Shown here: piece by piece, positions 15,811 to 25,388 of the stretch
Position numbering within the stretch: position 1 is the stretch's first letter
Layout: every line of letters begins with the position of its first letter
DNA from: Suilimivivens sp009774465
GTDB taxonomy: Bacteria; Bacillota; Clostridia; Lachnospirales; Lachnospiraceae
NCBI GenBank assembly: GCA_947382645.1
Contig: CANDAE010000011.1
Location: 1-64,000, forward strand
Length of the DNA stretch: 64,000 bases
Direction: 5' to 3'
Notes under the pieces: generated by a model
Told to the model about the DNA's origin: nothing
Databases searched by the model: none
Seen by the model: the letters and a program-made list of their open reading frames with translations, nothing else
Made by a program: the position numbers and the translations under genes

Positions 15811-17042
15811 AGCAAAAGCTGTTTTCAAAAAATTTTGTACTTCTCATTTTAGGGCAGGTGATGAGCCTGTTTGGAAATTCCATTTTAAAGCTTGCTCTAT
15901 CTATGTATGTGCTTGATATAACTGGTTCGGCGGCGATATTTGCCGGAATATTGTCCGCTGCAACGATTCCCACAATTATATTTTCTCCACTGGGAGGAAT
16001 TCTTGCAGACAGGGCGGACCGGAGAAACATTATGGTGGCACTGGATGCGCTGACAGGCTTTGCTGTTTTTGGAGCGGCTTTTTCCTTACACCAGGGAAAT
16101 GAGCTTATAGTAATCAGCATACTGTTGATGATACTTTCCATTTTGGGGGCATTTGAAACGCCCACGGTACAGGCATGTATTCCCACTATGCTGGAAGGTG
16201 AAAATATTATCAAAGGAAATGCAGTGGTAAATCAGGCTGCGTCCCTGTCCTGTTTGATCGGGCCGGTGCTGGGCGGAGTGTTATATGCCGGCTTTGGTTT
16301 ACAGCCTGTTATGTATGCAAGTGTTGGATGCTTTTTCATTACTGCTTTATTGGAATGCTTTATAAAGTTAAATCAGCAGCAGATACACAGTACGGAAGGC
16401 ATATTATCTATTATCAGGCAGGACTTTTTGGCAAGTATGCGTTTTATTTTTAAAGAACAGGAGGAGATTTCCAGGCTTTTATTAGTAACTGCTCTTTCCA
16501 GGTTTTTTGTAATGGGCATTATCATAGTCGGTCTGCCTTATATTGTCAGAATAACTTTGGAGCTGGGTGCAGGATATTATGGCGCTGCGGAAAGTACATT
16601 AGCTGTTGCGGTAATTTTAGGAAGCATTGGTGCCGGACTTCTTACGGGAAAACTAAAAACAGGCAGATTGTCAATTATGCTTTCCTCTATTGGCCTTTTT
16701 ATGATTCCGGCAGGAATTGCCTTTCTTTGTCCCATAGACTCTGTTACAAAATATGTAATTAATATTGTTTCATTTTTTGGTATGCAGACAGCGATCAGTA
16801 TCTTTTCCATTTTTGCTGTTTCACTTATACAGCAAAGGACACCCAATCATTTGATTGGCAAAGTTATGGCTTATACATCCATGATTACACTGTGCGTCCA
16901 GCCTATAGGGCAGATTGTGTATGGTTTTCTTTTTGACAGATTTAAAGATGCAGCTTATCTTGTTTTGATTCCAACAGGTGTTCTCGTATGCGCAGTAGGG
17001 CTTTTGGCAGCCGGTCTTTTTAGAAAACTGGAAGTAAAATAA
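15807..17042 (+). CDS. MFS transporter, MFS_3/Bcr-like exporter type
   Basis: 411 residues with twelve membrane segments. GGILADRADRRNIM near residue 68 is the MFS loop 2-3 motif. The neighbouring TetR gene suggests drug or metabolite efflux, since such pairs are usually substrate-induced exporters. Substrate not shown. Confidence 0.88.
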   Translation: MKQKLFSKNFVLLILGQVMSLFGNSILKLALSMYVLDITGSAAIFAGILSAATIPTIIFSPLGGILADRADRRNIMVALDALTGFAVFGAAFSLHQGNELIVISILLMILSILGAFETPTVQACIPTMLEGENIIKGNAVVNQAASLSCLIGPVLGGVLYAGFGLQPVMYASVGCFFITALLECFIKLNQQQIHSTEGILSIIRQDFLASMRFIFKEQEEISRLLLVTALSRFFVMGIIIVGLPYIVRITLELGAGYYGAAESTLAVAVILGSIGAGLLTGKLKTGRLSIMLSSIGLFMIPAGIAFLCPIDSVTKYVINIVSFFGMQTAISIFSIFAVSLIQQRTPNHLIGKVMAYTSMITLCVQPIGQIVYGFLFDRFKDAAYLVLIPTGVLVCAVGLLAAGLFRKLEVK

Positions 17043-17137
17043 GACGAAAGCTATAAAATCTTTCTCCATGATGTGTTATAATATTACCAGTTTAACAGAA
17101 AATATATTTAAAAAATTACAATAGGGAGAAACGTAAG

Positions 17138-19240
17138 ATGAAAGACGAAGAACTGCTTGCTGCGCCTATCAGCAGAATCCATATGATACCAATGGATGTA
17201 ATTAACGGGTTTGAGGTTCGCCCCGGAATGTATGAGGTGAATGGCGCCACTGCAATTCCCTGCGGGGTTAATTTTACGGTGTATTCTTATGGCGCAACTT
17301 CCTGCGAACTGCTTTTGTTCAGAAGGGAGGAAGCGGAACCATTTGCTGTGCTTAAATTCCCGGAGACTTACAAAATTGGAAAGGTATATTCTATGATCGT
17401 GTTCGGACTTAACGTATATGATTTTGAGTATGCTTACCGGATGGACGGACCTTACGATCCCAAAGTGGGGCTTTTGTTTAACAAAGACCACATTCTTCTG
17501 GATATTTATGCCAAGGCAGTAACAGGCCAGAGAATATGGGGTGAACCACGGATGGAGGGGGATTATTACAGAGCCAGGGTGGTGAAGGATGACTTTGACT
17601 GGAAAACCTTTGGACAACCCCTGATTCCTATGGAGGATTTGATTATTTATGAGATGCATGTAAGAGGGTTTACAAAGCATTTCTCTTCCGGCGTTACCTA
17701 TCCGGGAACCTTTGCAGGATTGAAGGAAAAGATTCCTTATTTAAAGGAACTTGGAATCAATGCAGTGGAATTGATGCCCATTTTTGAGTTTGATGAGATG
17801 CGGGATTACCGTGAAATAGATGGAAAACCGGTAATGAATTATTGGGGATACAGTACAGTTTCCTTTTTTGCACCAAATACAAGCTATACGGCAAAGGCGG
17901 AATATAATAGAGAAGGTACGGAACTGAAAGAGCTGATCAGTGAACTCCATGAAAATGGAATTGAATGTATTCTGGATGTGGTATTTAATCATACTGCTGA
18001 AGGAAATGAGTGTGGTCCCTGTTTTTCCTTCAAAGGCTTTGATAACAATATTTATTATATGCTTACGCCGGATGGAAAGTATTATAATTTCAGCGGCTGC
18101 GGTAATACCTTAAACTGCAATCACCCGATTGTGCATCAGATGATTCTGGAATGTTTAAGATACTGGACAACTGCTTATCATGTGGATGGGTTCCGGTTTG
18201 ATCTGGCGGCGATTCTTGGGCGGAACGAGGATGGCTCGCCTATGAGTAAGCCTCCCCTTTTGCAGAGCCTTGCTTTTGATCCGATTTTGGGAAATGTGAA
18301 GCTGATTGCAGAAGCATGGGATGCGGGCGGTTTGTATCAGGTGGGAAGCTTTCCTTCCTGGAGCCGCTGGGCAGAATGGAATGGTAAATATCGTGATGAC
18401 CTGCGTGATTTTCTGAAAGGGGATTTTGGCATGTGGGAAACTGCCGCGCAGAGGATTACCGGCTCTAAGGACATTTACAATCCGGTATGGAGAGGAAATA
18501 ATGCTTCGGTGAATTTCCTTACCTGCCACGACGGATTTACCCTTTGGGATTTATATTCTTATAATGAAAAGCACAATGAAGCCAATGGATGGGACAATAC
18601 GGATGGCTGTAATGACAATCGAAGTTGGAACTGCGGTGTGGAAGGAGAAACCGACAATGAGGAGGTGCTTACCTTGCGCAGACGTCTTGCCATGAATGCT
18701 TTTGCAGTTCTGATGTGCAGCCGCGGAACGCCTATGTTTTATGCTGGGGATGAATTTCTTAACACCCAGTTTGGCAACAACAATGCCTACTGCCAGGATA
18801 ATGAAATTTCCTGGCTTAATTGGGAGGATTTAAAGAAAAACAAAAGCCATTTTGAATTTTGCAAATATATGACAGCGTTTCGGAATGCCCATCCTGTGCT
18901 GCGCAAATTTTCAGGAAACAGTTGGTGCGGATGGCCGGAAATTCAGGTAATGGGTACAGATGCCGGCAGTAAAGTACTTCGTGTGATTTATGCCGGAAGA
19001 GTTGAAGTAGATGACAGGGGAAACGGGCATGATGATATTGTCTGTCTTGCAATAAATGTTTTCTGGGAGGATCAGGAAATCTTCCTGCCTTCCCTGCAGG
19101 GCGGAAAGGTCTGGTATGTGGCTGCTGACACCAGCGGCAGATACTTGCCTGAGTTTATACCGGGACAGCAGGGAATGAGCAGATTACCGGAAAACAGGGT
19201 TACAATTGGAGCCAGAAGTGTTTGTATTTTTGTTTCTTAG
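17138..19240 (+). CDS. Glycogen debranching enzyme / isoamylase-type GH13
   Basis: 700 residues. An N-terminal CBM48-like domain (residues 15-140) precedes the GH13 barrel. Visible barrel motifs are DVVFNHTAEGNE, FRFDLAAI (nucleophile Asp), IAEAWDAGG (acid/base Glu) and FLTCHDGFTLWD (transition-state Asp). It hydrolyses alpha-1,6 branches of glycogen or similar glucans; GlgX and TreX are the named relatives. GGGAG before ATG 17138. No signal peptide, so it acts inside the cell. No other glycogen gene is next to it. Confidence 0.9.
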   Translation: MKDEELLAAPISRIHMIPMDVINGFEVRPGMYEVNGATAIPCGVNFTVYSYGATSCELLLFRREEAEPFAVLKFPETYKIGKVYSMIVFGLNVYDFEYAYRMDGPYDPKVGLLFNKDHILLDIYAKAVTGQRIWGEPRMEGDYYRARVVKDDFDWKTFGQPLIPMEDLIIYEMHVRGFTKHFSSGVTYPGTFAGLKEKIPYLKELGINAVELMPIFEFDEMRDYREIDGKPVMNYWGYSTVSFFAPNTSYTAKAEYNREGTELKELISELHENGIECILDVVFNHTAEGNECGPCFSFKGFDNNIYYMLTPDGKYYNFSGCGNTLNCNHPIVHQMILECLRYWTTAYHVDGFRFDLAAILGRNEDGSPMSKPPLLQSLAFDPILGNVKLIAEAWDAGGLYQVGSFPSWSRWAEWNGKYRDDLRDFLKGDFGMWETAAQRITGSKDIYNPVWRGNNASVNFLTCHDGFTLWDLYSYNEKHNEANGWDNTDGCNDNRSWNCGVEGETDNEEVLTLRRRLAMNAFAVLMCSRGTPMFYAGDEFLNTQFGNNNAYCQDNEISWLNWEDLKKNKSHFEFCKYMTAFRNAHPVLRKFSGNSWCGWPEIQVMGTDAGSKVLRVIYAGRVEVDDRGNGHDDIVCLAINVFWEDQEIFLPSLQGGKVWYVAADTSGRYLPEFIPGQQGMSRLPENRVTIGARSVCIFVS

Positions 19241-19252
19241 GGAGGTAGAAAG

Positions 19253-20011
19253 TTGAATCAATATTTGAAAAATTTAAACCGAATAGAGTTTGTTGTGACA
19301 ATGGCCTGTACAGGACATTGTAAACATTGCTCTGAAGGAGAACACGTTGCTAATGGAGAATATATAGATGGCGATATTGCCGCAGAAGCGGTTTGTGATG
19401 TGTGCGAGAATTATCAAATTCAATCATTGATGACTTTTGGGGGAGAGCCTCTTTTGTATCCTGAAGTGGTCTGTAAAATACATGAAGCCGGTAAGAAAAT
19501 GGATATACCAAAGAGGGAAATCATTACAAACGGTTATTTCACCAAAGATGAAAAAAGAATCAATGAAGTTGCGCATATGTTGGCAAAAAGCGGTGTAAAT
19601 AATATTTTACTTTCCGTGGATGCATTTCATCAGGAAACCATTCCAATTCAATATGTGAAGAAATTTGCAAAATCCATTTTAAGAGAAGGGGTTTCTATTA
19701 AAGTGCATCCTGCATGGCTTGTCAGCGTTGAAGACGACAACCCATATAATCTGCGGACAAGGGAAATCGTGGAAGAGTTTCGTTTATTGGGAATCAATTG
19801 TTCCAACGGGAATATAATCTTTCCCAGTGGGAATGCCATAAAACATTTAAAAGAATATTTTGGGAATGACACGGAATTTACCGATCCTTATGAAGACGAT
19901 CCGAAGGACATACGAGCTATCAGTTTTTCTCCAAATGGAGATGTTTTAAACGGGAATGTGTACAAAGAAAGTATTATGAGTATCCTGGATTCTTATTCGG
20001 TTGATGGGTAG
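19253..20011 (+). CDS. Radical SAM protein
   Basis: 252 residues. The 4Fe-4S motif CTGHCKHC (Cys19, 23, 26) is the canonical CX3CX2C, followed by TFGGEPLLYPE, the SAM-binding GGEP. There is no SPASM cysteine cluster at the C-terminus, which is short. TTG start after a GGGAGG, 12 bases downstream of the debranching enzyme. It heads a run of coupled genes (phosphatase, methyltransferase, DUF3990 cassette). The reaction is unknown. Confidence 0.85.
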   Translation: MNQYLKNLNRIEFVVTMACTGHCKHCSEGEHVANGEYIDGDIAAEAVCDVCENYQIQSLMTFGGEPLLYPEVVCKIHEAGKKMDIPKREIITNGYFTKDEKRINEVAHMLAKSGVNNILLSVDAFHQETIPIQYVKKFAKSILREGVSIKVHPAWLVSVEDDNPYNLRTREIVEEFRLLGINCSNGNIIFPSGNAIKHLKEYFGNDTEFTDPYEDDPKDIRAISFSPNGDVLNGNVYKESIMSILDSYSVDG

Positions 20012-20036
20012 AGAAACTCAAAATTGAGGATTAGTT

Positions 20037-20666
20037 ATGAATATATATTTACTTCGGCATGGTGAAACAGACTGGAATCGGACAGGGCGACTACAGGGGC
20101 ATATGGATATTCCCTTAAATCAAAATGGAAGAATGCAGATCAGCTGCGCAGCAGAGATATTGGCCCGCCAGCAAAATAATATTGACTTAATTATTTCAAG
20201 CCCTTTATCAAGAGCTTATGAAAGTGCAGAAATGATTGCAGATCGTCTTTCATACAAAAAAGAAAATATTGTTTTGGAACCAATGCTGATAGAGCGCTGC
20301 TTTGGTGCTGGTGAAGGCCTGACAATTGAGGAAAGAACAAAAAAGTATAAAGATGATTTTTATCCGGAAATGGAACCGCTTGAGACCTTAATAAAAAGGG
20401 CCCGCTCTGTATTTGAAAAAATAGTCAAATATGCGGATAAGCAGAACATTCTCGTGGCGGCTCATGGAGCCATATTATATGCAATCATTACAGCAGTAAC
20501 AAACGGACAAATTGTATATGGGAGCAAAACAGTTAAATTTGATCCTGGAAGTATTCATTTGATCAAATATTGGGATGGTGCAGTAAAATTGTCAAAGTAC
20601 TGTGAAGTCGAAAAGGGATTTGTGGATATTGAATTTAATTTATTCTCAGATAAGGAAATATCATGA
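20037..20666 (+). CDS. Histidine phosphatase family protein
   Basis: 209 residues. YLLRHGETDWN at the N-terminus holds the phosphorylated His8, with the second Arg in SSPLSRAYESAE and the C-terminal His in VAAHGAILYAI. Such enzymes dephosphorylate sugars, cofactor precursors or phosphoglycerate; the substrate is not evident. Stop overlaps the methyltransferase start by four bases. Confidence 0.88.
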   Translation: MNIYLLRHGETDWNRTGRLQGHMDIPLNQNGRMQISCAAEILARQQNNIDLIISSPLSRAYESAEMIADRLSYKKENIVLEPMLIERCFGAGEGLTIEERTKKYKDDFYPEMEPLETLIKRARSVFEKIVKYADKQNILVAAHGAILYAIITAVTNGQIVYGSKTVKFDPGSIHLIKYWDGAVKLSKYCEVEKGFVDIEFNLFSDKEIS

Positions 20667-21460
20667 AGGAAATACAGAAGTTTTATAACACAGAATGTAA
20701 CGAAAGTGAACGTTTAATGTCCCAATCAGGGCAGATTGAATATATTACCACAATGAAATATTTAGAAATGTACTGCAAAAAAGGCATGTCAGTTCTTGAT
20801 GCATGTGCAGGAGGCGGTATCTATTCGTTTCCCCTTGCAGAAATAGGATGTACAGTCTATGCAGGTGATTTAATGGAAATAAATGTAGCCCATATAAAGT
20901 CTGTAAATGCAGAAAATGATAAACTACATTACATTTATCAGGGGGACGTTCTGGATTTATCCTGTTTTCATGACCAAAGCTTTGATGTTGTTTTAAATTT
21001 AGGCTCATATTATCATTTATGTGATGAGACGGACAGAAGAAAATCTTTGTTTGAAACACTTAGAGTGTTAAAAAACGATGGCATATACATGATTTCGTAT
21101 ATTAATCGATGTGCCAATTATATGGCACACTTTGAAGAGCTGAAAGATAATTTTTCCTTTTTGATAAATTATATGCATAGTGGCTGCATAGAAAACAGTA
21201 AATTGTTTTATTCGTCAACGCCTGAGATGGTAGAAGAGGACTTAAAAAAACATGGGATGAAAATACTTCATCATATTGCAGTGGACGGTCCTGTTTTCAT
21301 TTACAGAGATATTGTTGAACACATGAACAAAAAGGATTTTGATGCATTTATGGATATGCATTTGGAGCTTTGTGATAAAAAAAGTAACTTAGGGTATAGC
21401 GAACATGGCTTGATTGTGGCACAGAAGAGGACAAATTACTATTGTTTTGAGAGAGGTTGA
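20663..21460 (+). CDS. Class I SAM-dependent methyltransferase
   Basis: 265 residues. Motif I is VLDACAGGGIYSFPLA (about 50-65), with an acidic YAGDLMEINV end of strand 2 and VVLNLGSYYHL as motif IV. A small-molecule type fold; no target can be assigned. Coupled by ATGA to the DUF3791 gene downstream, which ties cassette 2 to this operon. Confidence 0.85.
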   Translation: MKEIQKFYNTECNESERLMSQSGQIEYITTMKYLEMYCKKGMSVLDACAGGGIYSFPLAEIGCTVYAGDLMEINVAHIKSVNAENDKLHYIYQGDVLDLSCFHDQSFDVVLNLGSYYHLCDETDRRKSLFETLRVLKNDGIYMISYINRCANYMAHFEELKDNFSFLINYMHSGCIENSKLFYSSTPEMVEEDLKKHGMKILHHIAVDGPVFIYRDIVEHMNKKDFDAFMDMHLELCDKKSNLGYSEHGLIVAQKRTNYYCFERG

Positions 21461-21684
21461 ATATGAGTGAAGAAAGAAAACAAATAAATTATGCGGTAGC
21501 CTGTGTCAGTGAATTTGCATACAGACATAATTTGCCAATTAAAGAGGCTTTTCGGTTTTTGTTTGAGTATAAGGCAATTGAGTTCCTGAAAGAAAACTAT
21601 GAGATTGAACATACGTTGTCATTTGAAGATGCGATTGATGATATGTTGCTGATTTGCAAAAAGAATGGAGGTACGCTGGCATGA
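21457..21684 (+). CDS. DUF3791-family small protein (cassette 2)
   Basis: 75 residues. The pattern FAYRHNLPIKEAFRFLFEYKAIEFL, then SFEDAIDDMLLICKKNGG is the core of DUF3791 as I know it. ATG overlaps the methyltransferase stop and its own stop overlaps the DUF3990 start, both as ATGA. Confidence 0.8.
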   Translation: MNMSEERKQINYAVACVSEFAYRHNLPIKEAFRFLFEYKAIEFLKENYEIEHTLSFEDAIDDMLLICKKNGGTLA

Positions 21685-22190
21685 TATTATATCATGGAAC
21701 AAATCTTGATATACAGTCAATAAACTTATCGTTATGTCGACCTTATAAAGATTTTGGAAGGGGATTTTATACTACAAATATATTTGAGCAAGCACAAAAA
21801 ATGGCAAATCGTGTTGCAAGAATCTATGGTGGTGTGCCAATTGTGAATGCTTATGAAATTTCAGACGATTTTTTAGAAAGCAATGTTTTAAAAGTAATGA
21901 ACTTTGGCAATGTTCCGTCTAAAGAGTGGGCATTATTTGTAATGAATAACCGCGACAAGTTTTTCACTGATTTTACTGACTTAGCGTGTAATTTTGATTA
22001 CAAATATGATATAGTATTGGGACCGATTGCAAATGATGATATGGCGGTGCTTTTCCGACAATATCAGAATAATTTTATTTCATTGGAATCATTAATAAAA
22101 GGGATGACTTTTCGGGAAACAACGAGTCAATGTTCATTCCATACAGAGAAGGCAGTAAAATTTTTAAAGAAAGTTGGTGTTTTGCAATGA
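21681..22190 (+). CDS. DUF3990-family, ADP-ribosyltransferase-like protein (cassette 2)
   Basis: 169 residues. YHGTN (His5), DFGRGFYTT (Tyr30) and KEWALFVMNNR (Glu82) give the H...Y...E pattern, with YDIVLGPIANDD near residue 112. Start at 21681 is set by GGAGG nine bases before and by the shared ATGA with the DUF3791 gene. Close in size to cassette 3 and without the insertion of cassette 1. Biochemical role unproven. Confidence 0.8.
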   Translation: MILYHGTNLDIQSINLSLCRPYKDFGRGFYTTNIFEQAQKMANRVARIYGGVPIVNAYEISDDFLESNVLKVMNFGNVPSKEWALFVMNNRDKFFTDFTDLACNFDYKYDIVLGPIANDDMAVLFRQYQNNFISLESLIKGMTFRETTSQCSFHTEKAVKFLKKVGVLQ

Positions 22191-22417
22191 CCAAGCAGGA
22201 GCAGCTAGTTGAATATAATATTCAGGATATAATTGAATACATAGTTAAGGATTTAAAAATGGAATATGATAAAGCAATGCAGCTTTTCTATAATTCTCAG
22301 ACTTTTGATAAGCTTATAGATGTTGATACGGGATTATACCTTGAAAGTTCAGCATATGTTTATACACTTTTTCAGGATGAAATAAACTTTGGCAGCTTGA
22401 TTCAAGCAGAACTATAA
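22187..22417 (+). CDS. Small helical cassette protein (cassette 2)
   Basis: 76 residues; shares DVDTGLYLESSAYVYTLFQDE with the third proteins of the other two cassettes. ATG overlaps the DUF3990 stop (ATGA). Function unknown; constant linkage suggests a complex with DUF3990. Confidence 0.7.
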   Translation: MTKQEQLVEYNIQDIIEYIVKDLKMEYDKAMQLFYNSQTFDKLIDVDTGLYLESSAYVYTLFQDEINFGSLIQAEL

Positions 22418-22430
22418 GGAAGGATTTTTG

Positions 22431-23300
22431 ATGCCCAAACATAAATCAATATATAGAAGTGCAAAAGCAAAAAAAGCGGTTTTAGAGCTATATGATAAAC
22501 AAATGAAGGAGCTGAATATTCCTTTTAAGGACATTCATGTGGAAACTTTATTTGGAAAGACGCATTTAATTGAGTGCGGAGAAAGTGATAAACCGCCGCT
22601 TTTGGTATTTCATGGAGGCAATGCAACAACTGCATACAATTTAAAATACTGTGATTTTCTTCTGCCTCATTTTCATATTTATGCAGTGGATACCATTGGA
22701 CATCCCGGAAAAAGCGCAGAGACATCTCTTTCCCCTTTTAATCAGGATTATGGAAAATGGGCGGGAGAAGTAATTAAAAAGCTGGGGTATGAACATATTT
22801 CCTGTTTTGGAGGCTCCTTTGGGGCAGGAATTCTGGTTAAGGCTATGTGTACAGTTCCGGAGAGGATATCAAAAAGTGTATTACTGGTACCTTCCGCCAT
22901 TAAAAATGCACCCTCCATAAAAAGCATTAACATGATGTTTCCAATGTGCATGTACTATCTTACCCATAAAGAAAAATGGTTTGTAAAATGCATTCTTCCA
23001 ATGGCGTTGAAAAAGGAAGCTATTTCAAATGATATTTTACTGACCGCCAAATGCAGTATCGATAATGCCAAAGTCAAATCCATTATGCCTCAAAATGAAA
23101 GGGAAGAACAATTGCGAAAATATAAAAATCCTGTGCTGGTAATGGCGGCAGAAAAGGATTGCCTTTTTCCTGCGGCAGGTGTGCTTCAAAGAAGCAGAAA
23201 GGTGTGGCCTCAAAGCTGCTGCTATTTACTGCAGGGCAGAGGGCATATTCATGAACTGAGCAGGAAAGAAAAGCAGATGATTATAAAAGGATTAAAGTAA
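22431..23300 (+). CDS. Alpha/beta hydrolase
   Basis: 289 residues. The oxyanion region LLVFHGGNATT, the nucleophile elbow CFGGSFGAGI (G-x-S-x-G, Ser near 129), an acid Asp in VMAAEKDCLFP, and a C-terminal His in GRGHIHE make a complete triad. Esterase or lipase-like, substrate unknown. 13 bases after cassette 2, RBS AAGGA. Confidence 0.85.
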   Translation: MPKHKSIYRSAKAKKAVLELYDKQMKELNIPFKDIHVETLFGKTHLIECGESDKPPLLVFHGGNATTAYNLKYCDFLLPHFHIYAVDTIGHPGKSAETSLSPFNQDYGKWAGEVIKKLGYEHISCFGGSFGAGILVKAMCTVPERISKSVLLVPSAIKNAPSIKSINMMFPMCMYYLTHKEKWFVKCILPMALKKEAISNDILLTAKCSIDNAKVKSIMPQNEREEQLRKYKNPVLVMAAEKDCLFPAAGVLQRSRKVWPQSCCYLLQGRGHIHELSRKEKQMIIKGLK

Positions 23301-23311
23301 GGACAGGCAGA

Positions 23312-24106
23312 ATGAAAAAAACAAATTATTTTATTGAAGGACTGCAGGGAGCAGGAAAATCTGCTTTTGTACAAAAGCTTTCTGAAATTTCAGGGGATTA
23401 CAGGGTTTTTCGGGAGGGAGATTACTCCCCGGTTGAGCTGGCCTGGTGTGCATATGTGACAGAAGAGCAATACACAAGTATACTAAATTCCTACCCGAGC
23501 ATTCAGGAAGATATCAAAGGACAAACATTTGAGGAAGGGGAACGCAAAATTATTTGTTATACCCGGATATTGACAGATATTCCCGGCTTTCATAGAGAGC
23601 TGGAGAAGTTTGAAATATATAATGGAAACTATGAAAGGGATTCTTTTGAAAAAGTGATTTTTGAGCGTTTCAAAAACTGGAATGGACAAGGGCAGATTTT
23701 TGAATGTTCTGTTTTTCAAAATATCATTGAAAACCAGATTCTGTATCTGATGATGACTGATGAGGAAATTTTAGACTTTTATGGGAGATTAGAAAGTGTT
23801 CTTTCAGACAAGTCCTATAAAATCATTTATTTGGATATGGAGGATATTGCAGGTGGAATTCAGATAATCAGAAAAGAACGCTCCGACGAGAAAGGAAATG
23901 AGCTTTGGTTTCCCCTGATGCTTCAATATCTGGAAGAGTCGTCTTATGGAAAAGCACATGCACTTTCGGGTATGGAAGGGCTGCTTACGCATTTGGAACA
24001 CAGAAAGTCTTTGGAGCACCGGATTATTGAAGAAATTTTTAAGGAAAAGACCATAAACCTGAAAGCGAAAAACTATAAAATGGATGAAGTTGTGGCGCTG
24101 CTGTAA
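23312..24106 (+). CDS. P-loop NTPase, thymidylate-kinase-like
   Basis: 264 residues. The Walker A is GLQGAGKSAF (about 10-19); the layout, with a long helical middle and IIYLDMED as a possible Walker B, resembles small-molecule kinases of the dTMP kinase fold. Eleven bases after the hydrolase, last gene of the plus-strand run. Substrate unknown. Confidence 0.65.
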   Translation: MKKTNYFIEGLQGAGKSAFVQKLSEISGDYRVFREGDYSPVELAWCAYVTEEQYTSILNSYPSIQEDIKGQTFEEGERKIICYTRILTDIPGFHRELEKFEIYNGNYERDSFEKVIFERFKNWNGQGQIFECSVFQNIIENQILYLMMTDEEILDFYGRLESVLSDKSYKIIYLDMEDIAGGIQIIRKERSDEKGNELWFPLMLQYLEESSYGKAHALSGMEGLLTHLEHRKSLEHRIIEEIFKEKTINLKAKNYKMDEVVALL

Positions 24107-24182
24107 AAATAAAGCTGTAAGGCAGGGTTACTTTGTACATAATTGCAGCGCCTTTACGTATATTGTTTCATTTGCCCCCCTT

Positions 24183-25388
24183 CTATGCCGCAGTTCTGCC
24201 TTTTTGTCCCTGATAAATTCCAAAAATAATAAGAAGCGTCATAACTCCTAAAACCAGAAGTGCCATAACCGGATAGCTGATGTTCATGCCAAACACGTCA
24301 AAAAACTTGAAGCCTCCGAACACTTCTTTGATCAATGTAACATTTGCCAGTCCAAAGTCAACAAGCGGCTGTATTCTCTGTGTAACGGCATCTCCCAGCG
24401 CCGCCAGTCCCACATTGATAAACAGAATTGCAAGGCTCACTCCTACAGTACCCCGCTGGCTTTTCATCCGCGAAGAAACAAGTCCAACGATAAGGCTGTA
24501 AACTGCCCCCGTGAAAATCATCCATGCAGCTCCAATAACAGCAAACTGCCAGGCTTTGAAACCGAACATAGACCGGGCATATGTGGGAATGGATTGTATT
24601 GCGGCATCCCAACCGTGCAGGCTGGCATGAGGAAGGAAGCCAAAAATGAATGTAGCAGCCACATACAGTACAACAAAAGCGACAGATGCTGTAAGAATAC
24701 TGAGCAGTTTTGCTGTGACAATTTTCCGCCTGCCGCTCCGGGAACTTAAAATCAGATGATCCATGCCCGTCTCCCTTTCCACGGCAAATACCGGGGCAAT
24801 AATAAATGTCAGTGGAACAAACAGCAAAAACTGCATCAAGTGTTCTCCCCAGTTGACAAACAGATTTTCCCACAACAAAATATTCGCAAATTTTGGTTCA
24901 CCAAGCGCAGTCAGTATTTTTAAGGAATCAGAGAGTTTTTTGTACTCAAAAGTACTCTGCTTTTCCTGTTCTTCAAGTTCTTCCAGTTTCAACTGCAAAA
25001 GCGCTATCCCATAGGGTTCCTCTGCACTCTCCGGCGGCGTCCCATTCCAATACTCATCCACCCTGCCGGCAAATTCATTGTATTTCAGTGCCAGCATTGT
25101 CTCGGGCTGATCTTTGATGCTTCTGGCAATCATCCGGGAATCTGTTCCATAACGGGTGCTTATTTCTTCATATACTTTTTTTGCCCAGGCAGCCTTTTCG
25201 GCATCAAGGGAACCTTCGTAGTCCGCTGCCAGTTCTTCGTAAACACGATAGCTGTCTCCGCTTCCGATTAAGAACAGGGAAGTGGCAAAGCCAATCAGGC
25301 TGTAAAGCACAAACAGGCAGACAAGTAAACTGATCGTTTTTTTATTGAGTAACAGTTTTCCAAGTTCAAAACGGTATAATGACATCAC
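24183..25388 (-). CDS. ABC-2 transporter permease
   Basis: 401 residues: one membrane segment at 15-40, an extracytoplasmic helical loop to about 185, then five more segments. This is the ABC-2/BcrB-like type with a large first loop. Starts inside the stop of the ATPase gene (ATGA on the minus strand). Together they form an exporter, probably for a peptide or antibiotic. Last gene of the minus-strand operon. Confidence 0.8.
   Translation of the reverse strand: MMSLYRFELGKLLLNKKTISLLVCLFVLYSLIGFATSLFLIGSGDSYRVYEELAADYEGSLDAEKAAWAKKVYEEISTRYGTDSRMIARSIKDQPETMLALKYNEFAGRVDEYWNGTPPESAEEPYGIALLQLKLEELEEQEKQSTFEYKKLSDSLKILTALGEPKFANILLWENLFVNWGEHLMQFLLFVPLTFIIAPVFAVERETGMDHLILSSRSGRRKIVTAKLLSILTASVAFVVLYVAATFIFGFLPHASLHGWDAAIQSIPTYARSMFGFKAWQFAVIGAAWMIFTGAVYSLIVGLVSSRMKSQRGTVGVSLAILFINVGLAALGDAVTQRIQPLVDFGLANVTLIKEVFGGFKFFDVFGMNISYPVMALLVLGVMTLLIIFGIYQGQKGRTAA

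Noticed and set aside
24094..24152. GGCGCTGC / GCAGCGCC inverted repeat between convergent genes
   Set aside because: The arms are 43 bases apart and only TTTA follows, so a terminator call is not supported.
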